This document shows positions 1 through 8,100 of a stretch of 10,583 nt of DNA, piece by piece (position 1 is the first letter of the stretch; each line of letters opens with the position of its first letter). The position numbers were made by a program, and so were the translations under genes. Under the pieces are notes generated by a model that saw only the letters and a list, made by a program, of their open reading frames with translations, had not been told where the DNA came from and searched no databases. This DNA comes from an uncultured Prevotellaceae bacterium (GTDB taxonomy: Bacteria; Bacteroidota; Bacteroidia; Bacteroidales; Bacteroidaceae), in NCBI GenBank assembly GCA_947306845.1, contig CAMZHP010000093.1, forward strand, positions 1-10,583, read 5' to 3'.

Positions 1-945
1 GGAATTCTGAAGTTGAACGATGGGGAGAAGCATTTCTCTTTTGAGGTGCTGCCCCCTTTGAAGGGAAATGGCACCGACGCATTGTTCCATACCATAGAGA
101 AACTTAGTGAGTTTGGACCTTCCTATATCAACATTACTACCCACCATAGTGAGTATGTTTATACGGAGCTGCCCAACGGACTGCTGGAGCGCCACCGCGT
201 CCGTCGTCGCCCTGGCACTATCGCCATCGCCGCCGCCATCAAACAGCGGTTTGGTATCCCTGTTATCCCGCATGTTATCTGCAGCGGCACCACCGTCGAG
301 AACATAGAATACGAACTGCTCGACCTGCAGTTTCTAGGCATCTCCAACCTTCTCCTGCTGCGTGGCGACAAGGCTGCCGATGACAAGATATTCACTCCCA
401 CGCCAGGGGGACATGCCCACACCACCAACCTCATTGCACAGGTCAACCGCTTTAATGAAGGCTTCTTTTCAGACGGCACACCCATCAAGCACCCTGGACA
501 CCCATTCTCATTCGGTGTGGCATGCTATCCAGAGAAACATGAGGAAGCACCCAACTTGGAGCAGGACATGGCACATTTGAAGACCAAGCAGGACTTGGGA
601 GCGCAATATGCGGTCACTCAGATGTTTTTCGACAACCAGAAATACTATGATTTTGTGGATCGTGCCCGGCAAATGGGCATCACCATCCCCATTATCCCTG
701 GCATCAAACCGCTCGCAAAGAAGTCTCAGCTGACCATGGTGCCCAAGACCTTCCATTGCGACCTGCCCGATATGCTGGCTTCTGAGATGATCAAATGCAA
801 GGACGATGAGCAGGTACGGCAACTGGGTGTTGAATGGACTACGGAGCAATGTCGTGATCTCTATGCCCATGGGGTGAGGACCATCCATTTCTATACCGTC
901 TCGGCTGTGGACTCTGTACATGAAGTGGCTGGGCGGCTGATGTAG
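1..945 (+). CDS. metF: 5,10-methylenetetrahydrofolate reductase, 5' partial
   Basis: Cytoplasmic FAD enzyme reducing 5,10-methylene-THF to 5-methyl-THF, the methyl donor for methionine synthesis. The frame is open from base 1, and the first possible start inside the window is a TTG at 13. Comparable proteins carry a short leader before the FSFE motif, so the true start is probably upstream and the gene is truncated by the window edge. Numbering from that TTG, visible family motifs are: FSFEVLPP at 8-15, whose Glu11 matches the catalytic acid; LRGD at 116-119, matching the flavin-contacting Asp; ACYPEKH at 170-176; QMFFDN at 203-208; IIPGIKPL at 227-234; and HFYT at 292-295. A His/Pro/Gly-rich insertion near 155-168 separates it from E. 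coli MetF. It ends 105 bases before holB, which has its own promoter, so the two are probably separate transcription units. The family call is secure; the start is not in view. Confidence 0.95.
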   Translation, partial: GILKLNDGEKHFSFEVLPPLKGNGTDALFHTIEKLSEFGPSYINITTHHSEYVYTELPNGLLERHRVRRRPGTIAIAAAIKQRFGIPVIPHVICSGTTVENIEYELLDLQFLGISNLLLLRGDKAADDKIFTPTPGGHAHTTNLIAQVNRFNEGFFSDGTPIKHPGHPFSFGVACYPEKHEEAPNLEQDMAHLKTKQDLGAQYAVTQMFFDNQKYYDFVDRARQMGITIPIIPGIKPLAKKSQLTMVPKTFHCDLPDMLASEMIKCKDDEQVRQLGVEWTTEQCRDLYAHGVRTIHFYTVSAVDSVHEVAGRLM

Positions 946-991
946 TTTCTTGTGAAATGATTTGGAAAATTAGAAAATGCCAGCTATCTTG

Positions 992-1023
992 TCTGAGATA
1001 TTCAAACTTTTTTCGTACTTTTG
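992..1023 (+). promoter_or_regulatory. Bacteroidetes-type promoter for holB
   Basis: A perfect -7 element, TACTTTTG (TAnnTTTG), lies at 1016-1023. A -33-like TCTG (one mismatch to TTTG) lies at 992-995, 20 bases upstream. Transcription would begin near 1030. This rules out the in-frame TTG at 1021 as the holB start, because that codon lies within the -7 box, and supports ATG 1051 with a leader of about 20 bases. Consensus match only. Confidence 0.6.
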
Positions 1024-1050
1024 CGTTTCAATCAGGACTTTCGCCCAAAA

Positions 1051-2193
1051 ATGACATTTGAGGAGGTAATCGGACAGGAAGAGGCCAAACAGAGGCTCAT
1101 CACGTTGGTGGAAGAACAGCGTGTGCCACATGCTATGCTCTTCACCGGTCCCATGGGATGCGGCAAGATGGCGATGGCGATGGCATTCGCCTCCTATCTG
1201 CTGTGTGCCAATAAGCACGATGGTGACAGTTGCGGCGCATGTCCCCAGTGCGCTATGCTGCGCAAATGGGCGCACCCCGACCTTCATTTCACCTTTCCGG
1301 TGATTAAGCCAAAGAACTCTACTTCCGATTACAAACCTATCAGCGATGATTACATCCGAGAATGGCGCGAATTGCTGGCCGACGGTCCTTATTTCACTAT
1401 AGAGCAGTGGCTGGAAGCCATGCGGACAGAGTCGCAGCAGGCTATCATGACGGTGAGAGAGGCGGATGAACTGACACACAAACTCTCGCTCAGATCAAGC
1501 CAGGGAGGATACAAGGTGGCCATTATTTGGATGGCGGAACGAATGAATGAGGCCACGGCCAATAAGTTGCTCAAACTCATCGAGGAACCACCCTCACAGA
1601 CTGTTTTCCTGTTGGTGAGCGAGAATTCTGCTGCATTGCTCGAGACCATCAGAAGTCGCACGCAACTGTTTGTTATGCAACGCATTGAGACAGAGAAAAT
1701 CGAGGAGGCTCTGATACATAAAAGGGGCATAGACGCAGAGGCCGCACACCGCATCGCGAGAATCGCGGAGGGCAATTGGCTCAAGGCCCTCGATGCCCTC
1801 GATGCAGGCAGTGAGAACAAAGACTTTTTGGAAGACTTCAAGATGATGACCAGAATGTCATTCACCAGGAAAGTGGATGGTATGGTTCAGTGGACCACCA
1901 ATGTGACGAAATACGGGCGTGAGAAGCAGCGACGGATGCTCACTTATTTCCTTAGAATGGTCAGGGAAAGTTTCATGTACAACTTTCACATCGCCGAACT
2001 TTCTTATATGACCGTGGAGGAGGAAAACTTCGTCAAACGCTTCGCACCATACGTCAATGAGGCCAATGTCATCCTGTTGTCCGATCTCTTTTCCAAGGCC
2101 ATCACCGACATCGGAAGAAATGCCAATGCTAGGATGGTATTCTTCGATGTCTCGCTACAGACCACCGTATTGCTGAGAAAACAAACACAATAG
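1051..2193 (+). CDS. holB: DNA polymerase III clamp-loader subunit delta-prime (HolB)
   Basis: Clamp-loader AAA+ subunit that helps place the beta sliding clamp on primed DNA, working with DnaX and delta. The 380-residue protein opens with the family's 'VIGQE' region, then has a Walker A-like GPMGCGKM at 33-40. A likely zinc module follows: C52, C61, C64 and C67. The sensor/Walker B equivalent reads IIWMAERMN at 158-166 with no DEAD box, so ATP hydrolysis is doubtful, as is usual for delta-prime. LIEEPP at 177-182 and SRT at 202-204 (normally SRC, with the arginine finger) complete the ATPase module. The C-terminal half is helical and poorly conserved. ATG 1051 is chosen because it begins at the conserved region and sits just after the promoter; an in-frame TTG at 1021 falls inside the -7 box. 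It leads the holB-ricT-gldH unit, with 41 bases to ricT. B. subtilis also has a ricT homologue (yaaT) next to holB. Confidence 0.9.
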   Translation: MTFEEVIGQEEAKQRLITLVEEQRVPHAMLFTGPMGCGKMAMAMAFASYLLCANKHDGDSCGACPQCAMLRKWAHPDLHFTFPVIKPKNSTSDYKPISDDYIREWRELLADGPYFTIEQWLEAMRTESQQAIMTVREADELTHKLSLRSSQGGYKVAIIWMAERMNEATANKLLKLIEEPPSQTVFLLVSENSAALLETIRSRTQLFVMQRIETEKIEEALIHKRGIDAEAAHRIARIAEGNWLKALDALDAGSENKDFLEDFKMMTRMSFTRKVDGMVQWTTNVTKYGREKQRRMLTYFLRMVRESFMYNFHIAELSYMTVEEENFVKRFAPYVNEANVILLSDLFSKAITDIGRNANARMVFFDVSLQTTVLLRKQTQ

Positions 2194-2194
2194 A

Positions 2195-2226
2195 CCGTGT
2201 ATGACACGGAGAATAATATATATTAT
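2195..2226. repeat. Short hairpin plus AT palindrome between holB and ricT
   Basis: CCGTGT (2195-2200) and ACACGG (2204-2209) form a perfect 6-bp stem with a 3-base loop, two bases after the holB stop. A perfect 14-bp palindrome, ATAATATATATTAT, follows at 2213-2226, ending 8 bases before the ricT ATG. No T-run follows the stem, so it is not a standard terminator, and no TAnnTTTG box is present. It may be an RNA stem shaping ricT expression, or chance in an AT-rich spacer. Confidence 0.4.
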
Positions 2227-2234
2227 ATCAAACA

Positions 2235-3503
2235 ATGGACTATAAGAATCTATCTTACAAGATAAGCACAGGCTGTGGCCGCGGATTATGCCGGCGTGGT
2301 GTGGGGAGGCAGGACAAGCAGCTCAACACCTATGACTGGCTTGCTGATGTACCAGGCAATGCTGAGAGCACCGACCTCGTGGAGGTGCAGTTCAAACATA
2401 CCCGCAAGGGCTACTACCATAATGTGAACAATCTCGACTTGCGTAAGGGCGACATTGTGGCGGTGGAGGCCAATCCCGGACACGACATCGGGGTGGTCAC
2501 CCTCACCGGACAGTTGGTGAAACTTCAGGTCAAGAAGGCCAATCTGAAGTCGGCCGACGACATCAGACGTATATACAGACTCGCCAAACCCGTTGACTTG
2601 GAGAAATACGAGGAAGCCAAGAGCAGGGAGCACGGTACGATGATACAGAGCAGGCAAATCGCCAAAGACCTCGGACTCGACATGAAAATCGGTGACGTGG
2701 AATACCAAGGCGATGGCAATAAAGCCATCTTCTATTATATTGCCGACGAGCGAGTGGACTTCCGACAGCTCATCAAAGTGCTGGCCGAGACGTTCCATGT
2801 GCGCATCGAGATGAAGCAGATAGGTGCACGTCAGGAGGCTGGGCGTATCGGTGGAACGGGTCCCTGTGGACGCGAACTCTGCTGTGCCACTTGGATGAAA
2901 AACTTCATCAGCGTGAGCACCAATGCTGCCCGATTCCAGGATATTTCACTTAACCCTCAGAAACTGGCCGGCATGTGTGCAAAGCTCAAATGTTGTCTCA
3001 ATTATGAGGTGGATGACTATATGGAGGCCTCCCGAAAGCTGCCTCCTAGGGATGCCATCTTGCAGACGCAGGATGCAGATTACTATTATTTCAAGGCGGA
3101 CATCCTCGCCGGACTCGTCTCTTATTCCACAGACAAGAAGGTGCCTGCCAATATCGAAACAATTACTGCTGAGCGGGCCAGGGAGATTCTCGAACTCAAC
3201 AAGGCGGGTGAGAAACCGCTGTCACTGCAGGAGGAGGGATATGTGAAGGATGACGGCAAACCCAAGGACCTCTTGGATGATGACATCTCACGCTTCGACA
3301 AGAGCAAGAAGAAAAAGAAAAAGAAAAAGGCAAGACCAGAACAGGAGAAAAAGCCTTTGGACAAGACCCCTGCTGAGCGTCAGGATGAAAATACGCAAAC
3401 TAACCGACGCAGCAACCCGAAAAAGCAGCGGGTTCCTAAGGGAACTGAACCGCAGCCATCCCGGCAGGTCGATAAAAAATCAGACAATCAACAGAATGGA
3501 TAG
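2235..3503 (+). CDS. ricT: PSP1-domain protein, RicT/YaaT family
   Basis: Homologue of B. subtilis RicT (YaaT), which works with RicA and RicF as an Fe-S complex that promotes RNase Y-dependent mRNA processing. The role in Bacteroidetes is not established. The PSP1 region lies at roughly 100-190 (SREHGTM near 130-136, VDFRQLIKVLAETF near 174-187). It is followed by the cysteine-rich core GGTGPCGRELCCATW (C211, C216, C217) and MCAKLKCCLNYE (C248, C253, C254), probable Fe-S ligands by homology. An additional N-terminal CGRGLC (C14, C19) precedes an RRGVGRQDKQ segment. From about residue 325 the protein becomes charged and low-complexity, with eight consecutive lysines at 358-365 and a K/R/Q/N-rich, probably disordered tail. 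At 422 residues it is much longer than YaaT because of that tail. It lies 41 bases after holB and overlaps gldH by 8 bases, so translational coupling is likely. The family is secure; the physiological target is inferred. Confidence 0.88.
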   Translation: MDYKNLSYKISTGCGRGLCRRGVGRQDKQLNTYDWLADVPGNAESTDLVEVQFKHTRKGYYHNVNNLDLRKGDIVAVEANPGHDIGVVTLTGQLVKLQVKKANLKSADDIRRIYRLAKPVDLEKYEEAKSREHGTMIQSRQIAKDLGLDMKIGDVEYQGDGNKAIFYYIADERVDFRQLIKVLAETFHVRIEMKQIGARQEAGRIGGTGPCGRELCCATWMKNFISVSTNAARFQDISLNPQKLAGMCAKLKCCLNYEVDDYMEASRKLPPRDAILQTQDADYYYFKADILAGLVSYSTDKKVPANIETITAERAREILELNKAGEKPLSLQEEGYVKDDGKPKDLLDDDISRFDKSKKKKKKKKARPEQEKKPLDKTPAERQDENTQTNRRSNPKKQRVPKGTEPQPSRQVDKKSDNQQNG

Positions 3504-3999
3504 GCAGACCCGTCACTATATTATGCACATGGCCGTCGCTGTACTTGCGACGGCCATGTGCATGGCTTGCTATTCAGATACTGCATATTATCATTATGAC
3601 CCAACAGACCTCGACGGATGGGATCGTGCCGAGGTGTTCGAGTACAATATACCTCCAGTATCGAAAGAAGGATATTATGTGGAGGAGGTGGGAATAAGGG
3701 CGGATGCTTCGTTCCCTTACAGGTCGGTCAGTCTGGTTATAGACCAAAGCATCGTTCATACCAAGGTGCAAGAGACCAGTATCTTTAAAAGTGATACTGT
3801 AAGCATCGATATCTACAGCCAGCAGGGACAACCTTTGGGACGTGGGGTCAATCTCCGGCAATACACTTCTTCGTTCAGGAGTGTCAAGCTACAGCAGGGC
3901 GATTCTATCTCCCTACGGATAAGGCATAACATGAAAAACAAAAGTATCAGCGGCATTGCCAATGTCGGAATGAGAGTTTCCTTCCAATATGCGGAATAG
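3496..3999 (+). CDS. gldH: GldH family lipoprotein
   Basis: A 167-residue exported protein resembling GldH, first described as a lipoprotein needed for gliding in Flavobacterium and also present in non-gliding Bacteroidales. The N-terminus has basic residues R3 and R6, then a hydrophobic stretch (about 8-21), then C22-M-A-C25. C25, preceded by Ala, is the likely lipidated cysteine, although Cys at -3 is unusual in a lipobox. The mature part carries family-like segments: a YxxYxxxDLDGWDR region near 31-41, PPVSKEGYY near 53-61, FPYR near 74-77, and a C-terminal GIANVGMRVSF beta strand. ATG 3496 overlaps the ricT stop and gives a complete signal peptide. The later in-frame ATGs at 3523 and 3529 would lose the basic n-region. 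The start-proximal codons hold a strong 17-bp inverted repeat. The gene ends 6 bases from the convergent stop at 4006, leaving no room for an ordinary terminator. Confidence 0.82.
   Translation: MDRQTRHYIMHMAVAVLATAMCMACYSDTAYYHYDPTDLDGWDRAEVFEYNIPPVSKEGYYVEEVGIRADASFPYRSVSLVIDQSIVHTKVQETSIFKSDTVSIDIYSQQGQPLGRGVNLRQYTSSFRSVKLQQGDSISLRIRHNMKNKSISGIANVGMRVSFQYAE
3523..3563. repeat. Perfect 17-bp inverted repeat, 7-base loop, inside gldH
   Basis: ATGCACATGGCCGTCGC at 3523-3539 and GCGACGGCCATGTGCAT at 3547-3563 are exact reverse complements around the loop TGTACTT. Two further G-U pairs could extend the RNA stem at its base (3521-3522 with 3564-3565). The stem is GC-rich and begins 19 bases after the ricT stop and 27 bases after the first base of gldH, covering codons 10-23 (hydrophobic core and lipobox region). 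No T-run follows, so it is not a classical terminator. The fold was read directly from the bases; function is unknown. Confidence 0.9.
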
Positions 4000-4005
4000 A
4001 TGAGG

Positions 4006-5175
4006 TCAATAGACCCCGTATAAGTCCTCGCGTCCGAGCAATTGGATGGCTTCTTCTTCCATCGGTGTGCGTTTCACTATCTCGATGTCGTTCCAAAGCT
4101 CACGGTTGTAGCCCAATTCCTTGATTTTCTTGATGAGATTGTCCTCAAACTCCACTTTTGAGATGCCTTTGACCGTTTGTTGACCAGCATTGAACATCAG
4201 GCCATTTGTCTCAAATTGTTTTCCACCCTGTCGGTAGCGAATGTTGAAATGAACACTTTGCACCTCGGTATAACCATTGTCGTGTTGATAATGAACGACA
4301 AAGGAGTAGTCGACAGGCAGGATATGGACACGCCCCTGCACCACGCGCTTCACACGCTCATTCAATCCTATACCCTCAAATTTGAGCAGTTCATAGGTGT
4401 TGCCGTCGACATACAACTTGCCCTCCACACTCCATAGATTGCTGTTGCGGACCATCATGGTTAGTACATAGGTCTTCTCGTCGCCGTCGATGAGGGTCTG
4501 GCAATCCACCATATACAGTTTCTTGAATTCCTGATGGAGCGGGGCTACCTGGTCATGGGTATATAGGGAGGTGTTGAGCACCGGCACTTGGGCGAGGGAG
4601 TGAAAATTGATAGGAACGGAGTTCTGTGAACTGGCGATGGCAAAATAACGTCCTGTCACCAAAGAAAGGTTGCGCAGTTGGGCAGCTGTGCGTCCCTGGA
4701 AGAAACACTCGATGAAATCGGTGCATTGGCTGCCCGTGTAAGTCATCTCACGGTAGAAAAGATTGTTGCTCTGCTTTTTATGCTTACTATAGTCTTTCTT
4801 GATTTTCTTCATTACCTTTTTGACGATATTCTCGCTGCCCATCACCACAACCTCATCAAGAACTTTCCCATCAGGCTCCAATCGGACTTTCTTCCCCACT
4901 TTTACGGCGGGAATGTGCAGTGTTTTGTAACCTACATAGGAGATGCGGAGTACAGCGGCAGAGTCGGTGTCGATGACGAAGTCACCTTCCACATTGGTGA
5001 TGGTGCTGTGTCGGTTGTCGATGTATACTGAGGCGTAAGGAAGTGCCTCGTCTGTCTTGGCATCAGCCACCCGTGCCACGATACGATGCTGTGCCGATGC
5101 TGTCAATGAAAACAGCACCAGCATCAGCATGATCATCATTGGTGACGACCAAATTGCTTTACTCTTGTTTCTCAT
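4006..5175 (-). CDS. Exported CarboxypepD_reg-like domain protein, function unknown
   Basis: A 389-residue protein with a long N-terminal signal peptide: basic MRNKSK, hydrophobic about 12-25, and probable cleavage after ASA at 28. Residues about 31-110 resemble the carboxypeptidase D regulatory-like beta-sandwich that Bacteroidetes put at the N-terminus of TonB-dependent receptors. Seen here are ALPYASVYI near 44-52, ITNVEGDFVI near 59-68, ISYVGYKT near 78-85, and the exit motif VLDEVVVMG at 105-113. There is no plug or beta-barrel after it. Instead comes a lysine-rich helix (about 117-134), FYRE at 140-143, and a beta-rich remainder near 230-350. FYRE after a basic helix is seen in other short CarboxypepD_reg-like proteins; none has a known reaction. 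Its start overlaps the upstream stop in TAATG, so it is translationally coupled to the MG2-like gene. A periplasmic or outer-membrane location is inferred from the signal peptide. Confidence 0.8.
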   Translation of the reverse strand: MRNKSKAIWSSPMMIMLMLVLFSLTASAQHRIVARVADAKTDEALPYASVYIDNRHSTITNVEGDFVIDTDSAAVLRISYVGYKTLHIPAVKVGKKVRLEPDGKVLDEVVVMGSENIVKKVMKKIKKDYSKHKKQSNNLFYREMTYTGSQCTDFIECFFQGRTAAQLRNLSLVTGRYFAIASSQNSVPINFHSLAQVPVLNTSLYTHDQVAPLHQEFKKLYMVDCQTLIDGDEKTYVLTMMVRNSNLWSVEGKLYVDGNTYELLKFEGIGLNERVKRVVQGRVHILPVDYSFVVHYQHDNGYTEVQSVHFNIRYRQGGKQFETNGLMFNAGQQTVKGISKVEFEDNLIKKIKELGYNRELWNDIEIVKRTPMEEEAIQLLGREDLYGVY

Positions 5176-8100
5176 TACTCGCTGACGATGAAACCACCTT
5201 TGTCCATGCCTTCGGCAGAGACGGCTATTGACTTGGAAAAACCATTGTTGTAGAATGTCACACGTGCGAAACCTTCACTGTCGGTGGTCAGATAAGGATT
5301 CCAATACAAGGTGCGGCGGTAATCGCCTCCCTCTGGCAGCGGCTCTCGGCTGTAGTCTACACGATAGAATTCATCGGGTTCGCTCAGTCCCTGGAAGTTA
5401 ATGCGGAATCCATAAAGGTCTTGTTCTGGATGACCGGCAGGGTATAGGGGGTCAGTCTTAAACACAATGATGGAGGTGAGCGGGTGAGAACTGCTGTTCA
5501 TGCCTTCTGGGTTGAATGGGTTGAGAAGTCCTAAATAGCGGCTTTCCTGATGGATAAGTGATCGGTCGTCGGTGTCGGCATACAAGCAAAGTTTGCTGAA
5601 ATTGATGTCTGGGGGGAAAAAACTCATATCCATGGGCAGGTTCTCCTCTTGGCCATAAACCATCCTGTAGGCGGTGTAGGGGCCAAGGTCTGAGTTATCG
5701 ACCATGGTATGGTTCATTCCGTCTAGGCCAAGCACCAGCAACAGTTTCATATAATTGTAAAACGAGCCGTAGGCCATGTCGAAACGATGGTCTTTGTGGG
5801 TCATCAGACGATTGTAGATTCTTTTGGAGTTGACTTTTCCTACCGCTGAAGACGCGGTGGGGTCGACCATTGGTCCTGCCAAATCACCACGATCACTCGT
5901 GTTGGCAAAAAAGACACTGTCGCCAAAATTGTTTTGGTAACTGTCGTCACGCTCAGCTCCGGGATTCCACCATCCGCCTTTTGCCATGTCATTGCCAACA
6001 AGTTTAAAGGCGTCTCCATAACCGTAGAGAAAGTGGAAATCATTGATGGAACCGAAAATGTTCGATAGGTAAGTCATCAGTTCGCGGACATCTATGACAG
6101 CTACCGGACGGGCATCCTTTGTTTCGCTCCATCTGCGATGTCCTTTCACCTGGATGTTTTGGATGTTCCACGCATTGTCTTTGCGGTTATAATAAACTAC
6201 CTCATTTGGTGCAGTGTTTTTTGCCATATACTGCTTGAAAGTGTTGGGGACATTGGCCTGGTCAAGTCCCTTTGTTTCGTAATAGTCGAAGTTGCGGGCG
6301 ACTGGGGAATAAGGATTCAGCGGGATGATGTGCTTGTCAATGAGGTAAAGGGGATGGCTTTTCTTATATTTTCGGAAAAGGTGACCGCCAAGGCCAGCCT
6401 TGAAGTGCCCTTTCTCCTCAGCGCTCTCCTCATTGACCATCAGTGTCAGGTAACTTGTGCCGTAGAAAGGGTTGATGTTGAACATGAAGAAACCTAAGGA
6501 GTCAGTCTTGATTTCGGCTTGTGAGATGCCGTTGTAAGGTGTTCGCATCTCATTGTAAATCCACAAGGGTCGCTTGATTTGTTTCCAGAAGTCATAACCA
6601 TTGTAATGGCCTTTGTCGTCAACTAGCCTGCCGCGGAAATTCAGCCCCCGCTCGATAACCATCAGCGGTTCCCAAGGTTCAGGGTTCATCATCCGCTCAA
6701 AATCGTAGCGGGTCCATCCTTGCACCATGAGCAACTGATCAAGGGCGGCACGGTGTTCGGCATCGTCTTTTTCAAAATAGTATTCAGGATGGGGGATAAA
6801 TCCTTTCACCTCGCTCGAGAGCAACAGGTAGGTTAGCATGTTGTCGTCAGCAAAAGTGCCGTCACGATATTCTCCGTCGGTAATGGCTATCGACATCTTG
6901 CTGCGGTTCTTGACAGGTTGACCGTCCTTGTCCACCAATTGGCAATCAACGGTCACTGGTTTGTATGGTTGCATGTCGATGCCGGTTTCTGGCATCAGCA
7001 CTTTCAGACGTGTGCCCTCTATGTCGTGGTTGTTGACAAATACTTCACGTTGGGCGATGACTTTGCCTTCCTTGTTATATAAAGTAAAAATATTGACGCC
7101 GGTCATTAGGTCTTTCTTGCTGAAATTGAGCCGGGCTTGTTCCACCTTGCGTAGGTCAATGACTTGACTGTGGAGCGTGTTGCCACGGGAGGTGATGCTC
7201 AACCCGATTTGTTCTGCTGGGGTCTTGGCGTTGCGTGCGATGTGGGTGCTTAGTATGTCGCCAGAGGAGAAAACGTTGAGAACATAGCCGCGGCGGTGTG
7301 ACTTGGGCAGGTGAAAGGTGTAGTCTTTCCCCTCGTAGTTGACGGAGAGTTTTAGGCCTCGAACGAGTTCTTCTTCTGCTTCATCTTCCTCGTCACAAGT
7401 GACCGAGAACACACCTCTGCCGCCATAGTCGGTTTTGAAGGTGCCGATTTCCTTACCCTTACGTAGAAGTTTGCCCTCAATGTTGAGAGTGCGCCCCTCT
7501 GTTGAGTGTGCTTGAAATGCAACGCGGGTAGGGATACCACTCACGAGGTTGCCACCCTCAGGATAGAAGTCGATTTTCAACTTGTCCTTGGAGTCATCGA
7601 TGAGGGATGAGGTGACTTTTGGCAGCCGCGGCATCCGTTTTTGTGTGTATTGGCCTTTCTCCACGGCATCAAAGACAGGAAACACACGGCTGAAGATACC
7701 TGCATTGCCGCGAAGATAATGCTGGACACGCTCCGCATAGAAGTCTTTTTTGAGAATATCTTTCATCCTGCTCCATCCGTGTCCGTTGCCAGGACAGAAA
7801 TTGAGCATCCAAGAGGTGTAGGCGCGTACTTCATAGAAACCTGCGTTGAGGGTGTCTTTCAGCAGGAATGAACCGCTGGCCTGACCATTATTGACAACCA
7901 GTTTCTGTGTCTCCACGGGAAGTCCGATGGGGTTGACAAGTTCTACATAGAGGATGCGGCTGAGATTGGTGGGCTGTAGGGTAGAACCTTCAACAACATA
8001 TGCTTTGTACCAGATGTGCTCACCTTTGTAATAAGAAGTGTTGTCGAAGTGGAGGTAAACACGTTCTTGGGGATTCTTTAGGGCAAACTGTTCAAAGTTT

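Noticed and set aside
508..921. A 137-codon minus-strand open frame opposite metF, with similar ones opposite holB and ricT
   Set aside because: They mirror well-supported genes and have no signal peptide, domain or start context of their own.
1021..1050. TTG at 1021 as holB start, adding 10 residues
   Set aside because: The TTG lies inside the -7 box TACTTTTG, so it would precede the transcript start. ATG 1051 fits the usual N-terminus of the family.
4004..4015. GGTC-AATA-GACC as a bidirectional terminator between the convergent genes
   Set aside because: A 4-bp stem without a T-run on either strand is too small; it also overlaps the minus-strand stop codon.
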